A DNA stretch of 64,000 nucleotides. Origin: Hydrangea macrophylla. Its lineage: Eukaryota; Streptophyta; Magnoliopsida; Cornales; Hydrangeaceae. The stretch lies in NCBI GenBank assembly GCA_033977485.1, contig CM066994.1:24520681-24584680 (forward strand), in the 5' to 3' direction. Position 1 is the stretch's first letter. Each line of letters begins with the position of its first letter. This document shows positions 46,066 to 57,534 of this stretch, piece by piece. The position numbers were made by a program, and so were the translations under genes. The notes under the pieces were generated by a model, which saw nothing but the letters and a program-made list of their open reading frames with translations, made no database searches and was not told where the DNA came from.

Positions 46066-48800
46066 ATGTCATCCGTTGATTTACTCAATAATGAAAGAGT
46101 TGAATCTGATCAAATCTTTTCAAGTGGGAATAACATTGGGGGTAATTCTTAGTGCTTCTTACAATCTTGAAAATGCTATACCAACATTATACGTTGTAAC
46201 ATTTTCTTATTGTTAATTTCATTCAAACTTGTATGATTAACAGATACTAGTGTTGACGAGAATGAAGATGATGGGCTTAAAATTGGAATGAAAGTTCATA
46301 GTGAAGATGAAGCGTATAAACTCTATTACGAATATGCTATACGGAAGGGATTTAATGTTAGAAAAGGGAACACACGTCGTGGACAAGATGGAAATATTCG
46401 ACAGAGAGAATATTTGTGTTCCAATGCAGGACATTTTGATGGTGATTCATCTGAACCAAAAAAGATTAGAAGATTGGTGAGACGACTGGTTGTAATGCTT
46501 TTATTCAATTTACAATAGCAGATGGAGTTTGGGAGATAAGTCATTATAATAAAGAGCGTAACCATGAGTTTATTGCAGCAGACGAAGTGCATTTTTTAAA
46601 AGTAAATAGAAATATAGATGCTGCAAATGCAAATGTTAAAAGCTCCATGGTAGATGCAGGAATTGGAGGGACAAAGACATACTCATATTTGTCGAAAGAC
46701 GCAGGTTTTGTTGATAATGTTGGTTTTACAAAGCGAGACTGTCAAAATTTTATTAATAAAAAGAAAATGAACTTGATTGAAAAAGGAGATGCTCAAAGTG
46801 TGATGACTTACTTTAAGCATTGCCTAGCTGAAGACCTCATGTTTTTTCATAGTGAAGAATTGGATGAGGATGGTCGACTTGCAAATTTCTTTTGGAGGGA
46901 TGGAAGATCGAAATTGGATTATGATTGCTTTGGTGATGTTGTGGTATTTGATACCACATATCGAACAAACAGGTATAATATGATTTTTGCACCTTTTGTA
47001 GGTATCAATCATCATAGGAAGAATATATTTTTTGCTTTTGCATTCCTTTTAGATGAGACTACTGATACATTTATTTGGTTGTTGAGACTTTCCTTGAAGC
47101 AATGGGAAATCAACAACCAAAGACTATATTCACTGATCAATGCCAAGCAATGGCGAATGCTATTAAGAAAGTGTTCCCAAAAACATGCCATTGTCTTTGT
47201 TCATGGCACATTTCAAAAAATGCAATGCAAAAAATTGGGAGCTTGTATGCAAATTTTGAATTCAAGAGTTTATTCAATAAATGTTTGTATGATTGTAGTA
47301 CAGAAGCTAAATTCGATTCGACATGGAGTGATATGATTGAGAGGTTTAATCTTACTGACAACAAATGGCTAAAGACACTTTATGGACTTAGAGAAAAGTG
47401 GTGTCCTGCTTTTAGTCTAGGCAATTTCACTGCTCTCATGAAATCCACTCAAAGAAGTGAAAGCATGAATAGCGTTCTTCATAAAATGTCATGTACGACT
47501 ATGAACTTAACAGAGTTTGTGCATCATTATGAGGAACAATGTGAGAAGATGCGACTTGAGGAAAAACATGAAGATTTTCGTTGCAAACATGGTACAGTAC
47601 AAATTCATGTGAAAGGTAGTAAAATATTGGTACAAGCCGCTGATGTTTACACAATTAGTATATACTATTTTTTTTCTAGTGAGTTTGTCTCGAGTTTAAC
47701 TGTCCACCTAGAACAAGTTTCCAATGTCAATACACATTATACTTATCATCTCTTCGAAGAAAGTTGCAATAGGTATCAAATTGTGAAATTCGATTCCTCT
47801 AGTTGCAACATTGTGTGTTCTTGTAAGATGTTTGAATCATTGGGTTGGTTGTGTCGTCATGCACTTAAGGTATTGAATATGTGGTGTATTACAAAGATAC
47901 CTTCTCAGTACATTTTAAGTAGATGGACAAAACATGCAAAAAAAGGAAAGCTTGTTCATCAACACGGAGAAACTTTCGTGAAGAAAAAATCACCATTCGT
48001 AGTAGAGAGAAATAACTTGATGCAACAGGTCTATCGTAGTATCAATCATTTGGTCATGACTGCTGAAGGAAAACGTATGGCAGAAAAGAAACTTACTGAA
48101 CTATGGGAGGAAGCTAAAAAGCTAATGGAATTTGGTGATCTAAATAAAGATAATGATGACTTACTTCGTGCTAAGTCCTCTCTTGGAACTTCAAGTGATC
48201 ATGTTTCTGTTGATGATGTGGTAGTATTAAATCCCCCACATGTGAGGGAAAAAGGAGTAACAAATGCTCAGATAAAAAGTTGCTTGGAAAAGAAAAGACG
48301 TAAGCATAAAAATGCTATCCAAGTGTTAAAGCCTAATCTCATTGAAACTGGTAAGAAATTTACATACATATGCTATTCCTTTCTTTTCCTATAATAATGT
48401 TGAATAATCACATATTTTGGCGGCTTTTTTTTTTCTTGCTCCTTTCTTTTGTTTGTGTTTTTTTTTTCCAGGACAAAGCACACATGTAGCAGATTCTTTA
48501 TATAACTCCCGTGTTGCACCACATAATCCTCTACTTTTCCATCCACTAGTCAATTCATATGGTTATCATAATTTTAGTTCAAATTCGAACACTGTTATAC
48601 CCTCCTTCAGCTTTAGTAGCTTGCGTCAATGTGATGAGCAAATGCCATATCTTAGTCAGGTGATGTATCTAAAAACTATTAACTTTTTTAATTGGGTCAC
48701 AATTTTTGGTTTAGGTTCCTCGGATTTACATTTTTTCCCCTCATTGCAGATTCTTGATTCTTTGTTAGAGGGTTCACTTATGCAGGGCAAGAGTGGATAG
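46066..48800 (+). pseudogene. FAR1/FHY3-related MULE transposase gene, two frameshifts
   Basis: Predicted exons are 46066-46141 (MSSVDLLNNERVESD), 46244-48350, 48472-48659 and 48750-48800. GT-AG borders and phases agree at all three introns, giving about 800 codons. A FAR1 DNA-binding region comes first (EDEAYKLYYEYAIRKGFNVR to WEISHYNKERNHEF). The MULE transposase domain follows, with VVVFDTTYRTNRYNM, TIFTDQCQAMANAI and STQRSESMNS as likely D, D, E positions. A SWIM zinc finger (CSCKMFESLGWLCRHAL) and a charged C-terminal part end it. Single-base shifts lie near 46485 (in FAR1) and 47080 (in the transposase). Otherwise the frame is open. FHY3 and FAR1, plant light-signalling factors, derive from such transposases. 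The intact MULE ends argue for a transposon gene rather than a domesticated one. Confidence 0.88.
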
Positions 48801-49706
48801 CTCACTTGTACAAGATGAAGAATGCATTTTATGTTGCTAATTTTACAAAGAATCCATTTTTTATGCCTGATTTTGCTCTCAATTTGATAAGTGAACAAGT
48901 TAGTTTGCTAAGGCTTTATTTTATCTAGTGATTTATGGAACTGTATAACTTTGTTGTTGGTTATGGATCTTTTTTATAAGTTATAGCTGAAGGTTCTACA
49001 ATTTCTTTGAACCACTTTAATTTAAGGTCTTCCCTTTCTACAGTTTCTGTATAGCTGTCCACAAAATTTTATGTGAACAAAGCCAAACAAAGTCAAATAC
49101 AAATTTTAGTGCATCTTTTAGTTTCAATACCACTTTTATCTTCTTGTGATAGTAGTATATTGACATTGATGTATGAGGCAAAAAAACAGAGTCACATAGA
49201 AAGATTACTTGCTCACAAAGCCAACCACAAATATCACTTAAGCCAAAACACAAACACATCAAGTGCACAAAAAGGCCATAGCCTTCCACTCGAATTACAA
49301 CAAAGCCAACAAAAAAAATGAAACTAGAAGCAATACACATCCCCAATAACAAAAAAATAATCAAAAAAGCCAACCAACAAACACCCAGCAAGATCATAAA
49401 TTTCTGCGAGAAAACAAACAAGGTCCTAAAAGCTTGCACTTGCCCAGTACGAGTTTGATAGCCATTTGCTAATTCAGTTTTGATGGGACAACATATTTAC
49501 AAACATATATACACATATACACATATACATATATATATATATATATGTATGTATTTAGATTTATGTAGTTTTGTATATGCAAAAGTTAGATCACATATAT
49601 ATACAGATGTATGTAATTTTAGGCTTTTAGCCGAAAAGAGGGAGAAAAGAGAAAAGAGGAAAATTGGCGGAAGGTTGAAAAGTTGAAATAAAGATAGATG
49701 TCTACT
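48801..49706 (+). other. MULE 3' internal region
   Basis: No coding is supported. A CA/TA-rich microsatellite lies at about 49497-49550 and a purine-rich GGGAGAAAAGAGAAAAGAGG at 49650-49669. Confidence 0.6.
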
Positions 49707-49878
49707 GTCTAAACTATGTTGCTAACGACGTTAAGTTAACTCTCCTCTATTAGTGTAACTGATGAGGAGGCAATTAAATGACTTAGATGCCACTTCGACA
49801 CAATCAGAGCAAGTGATTGGCTTATGACACCATGTCGGATTGGTGACATGGCGTCACCGTTATAGCCAATATTTTTTC
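49707..49878 (-). repeat. Right TIR of the MULE
   Basis: Inverse of the left TIR over its full length. Read inward it begins GAAAAAATATTGGCTATAAC. Confidence 0.92.
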
Positions 49879-50188
49879 GTAGTCTAGCCCTTGACTGCAT
49901 AGTGGAGTAGTGGAAGAGTACTCCTAGAGAAGCGTTGACAGTTAAGCTTCAAGCCCTATATATGCACAGCTCAAGCTCATGAAAAAGGTACTCAATTTCC
50001 TCGGATATTCTCTCATACTCAAACTCCATCTAAGACTAACTTAGTCATCGGAGGAGGCTCAGGGGTCCAAACCCCCTTTGTGGCCTTTCTTATTCTTTTT
50101 TGTGGGTCATCATTTAGAGGAATTCTCTTTGGTAGTCCAGTTCTTCCAGTCCAAGTAGAATTCAGATCAACCATTTTAGGCAACATCA
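49879..50188 (+). repeat. Second half of the 5' LTR of the host element
   Basis: It continues the LTR interrupted at 44777. TATA-like CTATATATGC lies at 49956-49965. It ends TTTTAGGCAACATCA, like the 3' LTR at 58960. Confidence 0.82.
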
Positions 50189-50208
50189 GTTGGCGTCGTC
50201 TGTGAGAA
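50189..50208 (+). other. Candidate primer binding site
   Basis: TTGGCGTCGTCTGTGAGAA follows one base after the 5' LTR and resembles the TTGGCGCCGTCTGTGGGAA-type site next to the 5' LTR of many plant elements. Confidence 0.6.
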
Positions 50209-50468
50209 ATGAGATTAATTGCTATGTTTCTCACCAACTTCATTGAAACCCGATTGTTGGTTTTCTCTTTTTTTTCTCGAACAACATATCCTATCAAATT
50301 TTATACAATCTGGGGTAGCGCTCAAGTATACCCCGGAAGAAGGGACAAAATCCCTATTGAATCTTATCATCTACTCTACTGCTTCTTCAATAAAGAGATA
50401 AGTCTACCAAACCACCCTTTTTACTGCTATCCATAATGATGAATAAAGGTTAAGATCTCAAATATATA
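50209..50468 (+). other. Leader of the second LTR element
   Basis: No gag is recognised; short frames only. It ends at the Helitron candidate. Confidence 0.5.
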
Positions 50469-50799
50469 TCTATTACTATACAATAAGAAGACAACACCTT
50501 AATAAGCAAGCATGTCAAATTTTATGAACTTCCAAAATTGTCTATGTCCAATTTTTGTACTTCTCGATTATACCCTTGGTTGAAAATGTAAACCCCTGAA
50601 ATACCAAAAACTCCAAAAGTTGTTTACGGTTTTGGTGAACTAGTCGGTTATGAACTTCCACTTTTGCCCTTCACTATACCATAATTACTCATACATCCAT
50701 CTATATGTCATAATGATATATTGATTTGTGTGAGGGTAAATCTATCATTTTAGACAAATAAGTACATTCAAGTCTGCTTTTAAAATTTTATTTAATATA

Positions 50800-51198
50800 A
50801 TAATAAGGTTTTAATCAACAATCTTGTGTCTAATTATATTTGGATCAATAATTTTTGGGATATTTTGTATTCACTTGAAAAAAAGTAAAAAAAAGTGGCT
50901 ATTTTAGTGGCTATTTAGGAATTGGTCACTAATATTTACAATTTGGTCAACTTCTTTTCTCAAATGAGGTTTGAATCAACAATCTTGTGTCTAATTACAT
51001 TTGGGTCAACAATTTTTGGATATTTATTATTCACTTCAAAAAAAGTAAAAAAAAAAGTGGCTATTTTAGTGGTTATTTAGGAATTGGTCACTAATAGTCA
51101 CATTTTGGTCTACTTCTTCTCTAAAATTTAAGTTTTGAGATATTTATACCTCACTTTAAAAAATGTCAAATAAAGTGGTTATTTTAGAGGCTATTTAT
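50800..51198 (+). repeat. Tandem repeats of about 150 bp, continued after the LINE
   Basis: GGAATTGGTCACTAATA recurs at about 50929 and 51080, with GAATTGGTCACTATTA at 54412 beyond the LINE. AAAGTGGCTATTTTAGTGG and a GGTCAACAATTTTTGG-like box repeat with them. The LINE inserted into the third unit. Confidence 0.75.
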
Positions 51199-54100
51199 AA
51201 CTCTGCCTGGGTTGTTTCAACACTGCCGGTCCCAAGCCCGGATAAAAGAGGAGGGTTAGTGCGTTAGGTAGCTCGACAGCCAGCACGTAAAAAAAACCAA
51301 CGGATCCTTATGATATGAATCCAAATATGAATACTCGTGTAAATGCTAGGGCGTTCCCTTTAAGCAACGCGTTGCGCCTGCCTTCGGGTGTTTCAAAAAA
51401 TGTGCAAGGGGCGCCGCATCGACGCCCGGGTGCGGTGTTAAATAAGCAAGGGTTCCCGCGCTCATCTGGGCCACCGCGGGTAAAGAAGCTAGTCTAGAAC
51501 TATAGGCTTAGGTTAGCAACTTGGAATATAGGAACCTTAACAGGTAAAGCTATGGAACTAGTAGACACTATGATTAGAAGGAAGGTTAATGTAGTATGTT
51601 TACAAGAAACAAAGTGAGTTGGAGAGAAAACTAAGGAGGTAGAAAAGACCGGGTATAAGATATTCTATACAGGAAAAGATAGGAATAGAAATGGTGTCGG
51701 AATCGTGGTTGACAAGAACCTCAAGGATAAAGTTGTGACAGTCACGAGGAAAGGAGACAGAATATTGCTTATCAAACTGGTAGTTGGAGTGGATATAATT
51801 AATGTGATTAGTGCATACGTGCGCCAAGTAGGATTGGATGATCATACTAAAAGACAATTCTGGGATGAGTTGGACGCTTTAATGCAAGAAATACCGGGAA
51901 GAGAGAAGATAATTGTAGGTGGAGATTTTAATGGCCATATAGGCAAAGATAGAACTGGATATGAGAGGGTGCATGGGGGGTATGGTTTTGGAGATCAGAA
52001 TGAGGCAGGGGTGAGTATTTTAGATTTCGCAGTAGCATATGATCTTGTAGTAGCAAACACATTTTTTAAAAAGAGGGAAGAACACTTGATAACCTTTAAG
52101 AGTGGATCTAATAGAAGCCAGATCGATTTGTTCCTTGTGAGAAAGGCAGACCGCTTAGCATGTAAAGACTGTAAGGTCATCCCAGGAAGTGTTTAACATC
52201 TCAACATAGACTTACTATTTTAGATATCCATATAAAAGGACAATGTCGTACTAGAAAAGACCCTATAAACTCGCAAACTAGGTGGTGGAACCTTAAAGGC
52301 GAGAAACTAGCAATATTCCAAGAGAGAATGTATGCAGAAGCACCTTGGAATTTGGAAGATGGAAGCAATACTATGTGGGATAGAATGGCAATGTGCATCA
52401 CGAGAATATCGAAGGAGGTCCTCGGAGAGTCGAAGGGAAGAGGGTTGACTTCTAAAGATACTTGGTGGTGGAATGAAGAGGTACAAGCTGCAGTAAAAAC
52501 CAAAAGGATTACTTTAAGAAGTGGCAAAATGATAGAAGTGAGGAACACTTCAAAAGCTATAAATGTGCAAATAAGGAGGTTAAAGGACAGTTAGAGTTGC
52601 TAAAATGGAAGCCTATGACGCCTTCTACACCAAACTAGACACTAGAGAGGGAGAAAAATGTATTTATAAGCTTGCTAAGTCGAGAGAAAGGAAAACAAGA
52701 GACATTAATCAGGTTAAGTGTATAAAAAGCGATGACTCTAGGGTATTAGTGAACGATGAAGAGATTAAGGAAAGGTGGAAGAGCTATTTTGAGAAGTTGC
52801 TGAATGAAAAACATATGGATAACACAATGGAAGAAGAAACTAGAAGTTACGATGAAACTAGAGAATACAGATTCTATCGAAGAATAAGGAAGTTTGAGGT
52901 GGATTTTATTTTGTAGAAGATGAAACCCAACAAGGCCTTAGGACCAGATGGGATCCCCATTGAGGTTTGGAAATGCTTGGGAGATGTGGGGGCATCTTGG
53001 CTTACAAAAGCTTTTAATAGGATTTTAATGACTAGAAAAATGCCTGATGAGTGGAGGAAGAGCATCCTAGTGCCTATATATAAGAGTAAAGGAGATGTAC
53101 AACAATGCAACAACTATAGAGGTATTAAGTTGATGAGCCATACTATGAAGCTATGGGAGAGAGTGATGGAGCATCGCTTAAGAGGCGCAACATCAGTGTC
53201 AGAAAATCAGTTTGGATTTATGCCTGGGAGATCAACTATGGAAGCAATTTATTTACTTAGAAGACTAATGGAAAAGTATAGAGAGAAGAAAAAAGATCTA
53301 CATATGGTTTTTATTGATTTAGAGAAAGCTTATGATAGAGTGCCTAGAGATTTAATTTGGTGGGTGCTAGAGAAGAAAAGAGTGACCAAGGGTTATATTG
53401 ACGTGGTAAAGGGTATGTATGATGAAGCGGTTACTACAATTAGATCACCAGCCGGAGAAACAAGCGAATTCCCAATTACCGTAGGCCTACACCAGGGGTC
53501 GGCCTTGAGCCCTTATTTGTTCGCCCTAATTATGGATGAATTGACTAGACACATTCAAGATGAGGTCCCATGGTGTATGCTGTTCGCAGATGATATTGTC
53601 TTTAGTTGATGAGACTAAAAGGGGACTCAACACTAAACTAGAAGCTTGGAGAGAAGCACTGGAGACTAAGGGGCTAAAGATAAGTAGGACAAAAACAGAA
53701 TACATGGAATGTACTTTTAGTAACAGTGGAAGTAGAAACAACGAAGTAGTGAAGATCGAAGATCATGAGATCCCAAAGAGGTAACACTTTCGCTATCTAG
53801 GTTCAATGATCAGTAGAGACGGAGAGATTGGTGATGGCGTGACCCGTAGAATTAAAGTGGGATGGCTTAAGTGGAGGAGTGCTTCTGCAGTATTATGTGA
53901 TCAGAGAATACCAGCAAAGTTGAAAGAAAAATTTTATAGGACAGCTATTAGGCCAGCTATGCTCTACGGGATAGAGTGTTGGGCAACTAAGAAACAACAC
54001 ATTAGCAAAGTGAGTGTAGCGGAGATGAGGATGCTAAGATGGATGTGTGGTAAGACTAGGAAAGATAGAATTAGAAATGAGTACATCCGAGAGACTGTAG

Positions 54101-54394
54101 GAGTGACACATATTGATGACAAATTGAGGGAGAATAGACTTAGATGGTTCGGCCATGTGCAACGAAGACCTGTAGATGTACCTGTGCGAAAGAGTGATAA
54201 GATCGTAGTGCTTGGAATGGTTAGAGGGAGAGGTAGACCTAAACTGACTTGGGAATATGTAGTGCAACAAGATATGAATATATATAATTTAAATGAGCAT
54301 ATAGCTCATGATCGGCAGAATGGAGAAAAAGGATTCATATAGCCGACCCCAATTGATTGGGACACAAGGCTTGGTTTGGTTTGGTTTGGTTTGG
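51199..54394 (+). mobile_element. RTE-clade LINE, about 3.2 kb, full length
   Basis: A perfect 17-bp duplication TTTTAGAGGCTATTTAT flanks it (51182-51198 and 54395-54411). The 5' end has the CACTGCCGGTCCCAAGCCCG leader known from plant RTE elements. The 3' end has GCCGACCCCAATTGATTGGG followed by a short TTGGT repeat tail instead of poly-A. The body encodes endonuclease and reverse transcriptase in one polyprotein. Confidence 0.93.
51509..54342 (+). pseudogene. RTE endonuclease-reverse transcriptase, interrupted
   Basis: An AP-endonuclease domain comes first (LATWNIGTLTGKAMELVDT, NVVCLQETK, VGGDFNGHIG, SQIDLFLVR), then a linker with LVNDEEIKERWKSYFEKLL. The reverse transcriptase follows (KALGPDGIPIEVWKCLGD, NYRGIKLMSHTMKLWERV, QFGFMPGRSTMEAI, MVFIDLEKAYDRVPRDL, GLHQGSALSPYLF and catalytic CMLFADDIV near 53577). 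A C-terminal part has FRYLGSMIS, MLYGIECWATKKQH and LRENRLRWFGHVQRRP. The breaks are TGA at 51615 in place of a tryptophan codon, loss of frame across 52190-52600, TAG at 52914, a shift near 53600 and TAA at 53782. In RTE elements this protein nicks the target and copies the RNA there. Confidence 0.93.
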
Positions 54395-54816
54395 TTTTAG
54401 AGGCTATTTATGAATTGGTCACTATTATTTACATTTTGGTCAACTTCATCCTTGAAATATAGGATTTATAGATTGTATTCAAATATCAATTAAGGTCTAT
54501 AAACGTATACATGTCCTTTTTAAGGGGAAATACCATACTTGTGTTATATATTTTAAGTGATGCTTTATTAGCCATCTTTACTACTCATTTACAACATAGT
54601 CAGAATTATCAACTTCTTCAGTAGGAAGAGTTTTTGATAAAATAGCTACATTTACAACTTCCTATTTAACCGTTTTAACATCTCATTATACCCTTTTAAC
54701 AATCACTTAACCACACAAAATGACACAATTAAATTTCCCACGCGTTATACACTTTTAACAATCACTTGACCATACGAAACGACACAATTAAATTTCCCGC
54801 GCGTTGCTCCAACTAG

Positions 54817-56092
54817 TATATATATATATATATATTTCATCCACACTTTTACAAGTGCATATCTGGCCATGTCTACTAGTACGAGAATTGAAATATTTTA
54901 TGAGCACTTTTTATTTTATTTTCTTTCCTCAATGCTGCAAAAAAGGAAAAAGCTTAATTTATGGCATCAATTCCACATCTTGACAAAATTAAGAGCTTGA
55001 CTGGTCCATATTATTGTTGGACAGAGAGAATGATTTGTTGGACTAGGCTTGCAATGGGGCAGATTCAATCTTAGCCATAGGATTATTGGTGGAAATTATA
55101 TCGTATATGGTTGTATATATACATACATATATATCCATATAACTCTGAAAAAGTCTGATTTGGCTGTTTAAGATCTGAAAAAGGGATCATGATTTCCTGC
55201 AAATATATTTCCAACACATATACCTGTATACTTACATATATATAGAGGACCACCTCCAGTGAGAAGGGTAAAAACTAGTTCCGCTCATATTGAGTAGTGC
55301 AAAACTTCTTACTGCATATGTATGTTGTCCGTGGCATTACTCGTTCACTCTGAATTGAAGTACTTATAATGCTAGCCACATGCATACTACTCTATATATT
55401 ATGATAACTGCGTCAATACATTAAATGTCTATACTCCCAAGTCTAATTGGCTATAGATAGGTATTGAACTGAACGCTTTATTTGATCGAGCTTTATTGAT
55501 CATTGAACGTTCAAGTCTATCTTTAGTAAGAATATTCTATTGGTGTTACGGTTTATTACCTTTTCTATACAAAATGACTTGGCTCAATAATAGGACTCAT
55601 CTTATTCAAACGGGTCGTGCCCCATGCTTATCGTCTTGATCTTACTCAGATCAAGCATATTTAGACCATATTATGGAGATCTTATTCAAACTCTGTGGGC
55701 ATATATCTCGCTCGAGCTGAAATTGTTGCCTGAGATTTTATAAAGTCACAATTTATTTACTTGGACCTTCTCTCTAGCTTATCTGATCAAGACAAGGCAC
55801 ATCCTAAGCTAATTATTGAATGCTAATTCAAACCAGCTCTCTTCGCGGGCCCCCCTCACATCGAGCTAGCCCACTGAAAGTATCTTGAATCGACTATGTC
55901 CTGATCTTATTATATAGATCTTATTGAAGACCGAATATGTTGTGGGATTATTATTCAGATCCTATTCTGCTCGACATGCTAAAAAGCTTGTGATCTCCCT
56001 CATATCAGGATTAAGTCATATCATATTCTTTCAGAGCTAAAGCAGATCATGATCAGAGCCAATTATTTTTCCAACATCATTTTTCAAGTTTC
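54817..56092 (+). other. Interior of the second LTR element, non-coding
   Basis: A TA microsatellite lies at 54817-54834. The segment from about 55440 is rich in GATCTTATT-type words. The stretch 55815-55960 is a diverged copy of 56925-57060 (both with CCAG/CAGG...CTCTTC.CGGGC, then TATCTTGAATCGAC or TGTCTTGGATCGAC). No gag or pol is seen. Confidence 0.5.
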
Positions 56093-56100
56093 CTTCACGG

Positions 56101-56782
56101 CAAGGGCGTATACAGCACTGGGCAGGCCTGGGCTGTAGCCCAGTGCTGATTATTTGAGGAAAAAAAATTATATCCTATGCTTAAGCCCAATCTATTTACA
56201 TACAGCCCAGTCTATTTACAAAAGCCCATTCAATTCACTGCAAGCCCATTCCATTTTACAAATGCTTATTACTTTAAACATTACGTTACAGCAAAAAATC
56301 TATGAGTTAGTCTCAGTGTAATCTAAAGAGTAAAAAGACCCAATTGCAAGGAAACCCTTCTTTGTATTTTTGTTCACTTTGTATATTCCCAAAAATCTAA
56401 ACCTAACTCTCATTTTTCTCTCTCTCCCTCACGGGCCTCACTGTGTCTCTTTTACTCTCCCTCTACTTAAAACCCTAAGCAATCAAGAGGGGGATTTGCT
56501 GTTGACATTACTCATTAGTCCTCCGAAACGCTTGTGAGATTGTGATATTGAATCATCCCAGATTTTAATAGAGGAAGTAAAGATGATATCTTTGTCAAAA
56601 AATGAAAGAATGAATGGTGATATAAAACCAAATTTAGCATAAATATGTATAAATAGACCCCAAAAAATCACCTCAAATCGGCTACCCCCGAACCCCCGCA
56701 TAGATTTGCCACTGTATGCACGCCCCACCAATCCCACCCACTTTCTAGCCCACCCCTCTGAGAGATCCTGGATACGCCCTTG
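56101..56782. mobile_element. hAT-like non-autonomous element, 682 bp
   Basis: A perfect 8-bp duplication CTTCACGG (56093-56100 and 56783-56790) flanks ends CAAGGGCGTATACAG and CAAGGGCGTATCCAG. The interior has GCCCAGTGCT and AAGCCCA repeats on the left and no coding. The ends resemble those of the element at 1004. Confidence 0.92.
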
Positions 56783-56790
56783 CTTCACGG

Positions 56791-57479
56791 TGGGGTATTA
56801 CGCCCAAGTGCCTCAGATTGGGTCGCCCTAACCTTGGATTTTTATCAGAGCTTATACACGAATCTTACTGTCAAGATTTATCTCACTCAGATTTGGATAT
56901 GAGCAGCACACTCAGTGCAACTATAAATCAGGCCCTCTTCACGGGCTCCTCTCATGTATATCAAGCTTCCACATCAAAAGTGTCTTGGATCGACCACCTC
57001 CCGGGCTTATTCTACATATCTTATTGAAGATCAGACCTTATGCCAGATCAAAATTATTTATTTGTGGAGTCCGATTATCTGCAGATCTCAATAACAATTT
57101 ATTCAGGTCAAGATCATCGTTCAAATCAGATTTGCTTAGAACTTAACATTCAGAACAAATTTTTATCAGAGCTTATTATCTCTCTAGATTAGGACTTATT
57201 ACTCATATGGTGCATTTGTGCTTTAAACCATGACTGTAAGTATTTATTTATTTATTTACTTACTTAATCCCCTTTTACAATATCTGGCAAAATATGTTCA
57301 TGTAGATAGCTCAGGATCTATAATCAAATCTATAAGAACAAAAAGAGATTTGGCAATTTAGATCTTGAGGTGCCAGCTCAAAATAACCACCTAAGCATCA
57401 AATTAGAATCTAGAAGAAGTCAGGATTCAAGCATCTTCTCATTTAGCTCAAAGTTCATTACAGCTCGAGCAGACCTAAA
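56791..57479 (+). other. Interior of the second LTR element, non-coding, continued
   Basis: Contains the second copy of the diverged duplication (56925-57060) and a TTTA-rich microsatellite at 57243-57266. No reading frame is supported. Confidence 0.5.
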
Positions 57480-57534
57480 AGCCAAGGCTGCAATAAAGCC
57501 TAAAGTGCAAAAGGCCTAAAAGACCCGGAATTCA

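Larger units (their letters stand above)
44778..49878 (+). mobile_element. Mutator-like element (FAR1-type MULE), 5.1 kb
   Basis: A perfect 9-bp duplication GTAGTCTAG (44769-44777 and 49879-49887) flanks long TIRs of about 170 bp (44778-44950 and 49707-49878), beginning GAGAAAATATTGGCTATAAC and GAAAAAATATTGGCTATAAC. The 3' LTR of the host element shows the empty site (ATAGTCTAGCCC near 58645). Between the TIRs lies one plus-strand gene with FAR1, MULE transposase and SWIM domains. Both end structure and TSD length fit Mutator. The element looks nearly autonomous apart from two single-base frameshifts. Confidence 0.95.
50469..54816 (+). mobile_element. Helitron candidate, non-autonomous, containing the LINE
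   Basis: The left end TCTATTACTATACAATAAG follows an A, and the right end CCGCGCGTTGCTCCAACTAG is followed by T. That fits the 5'-TC...CTAG-3' ends and A/T target of Helitrons. The GC-rich CCCGCGCGTT near the 3' end could be one arm of the usual hairpin, but a full hairpin is not evident. Without the LINE about 1.15 kb remains, made of repeats and AT-rich sequence. No Rep/helicase is encoded. Confidence 0.5.

Noticed and set aside
46066..48800. A domesticated FAR1/FHY3 host gene
   Set aside because: It lies between intact 170-bp MULE TIRs with a perfect 9-bp TSD and has two frameshifts.
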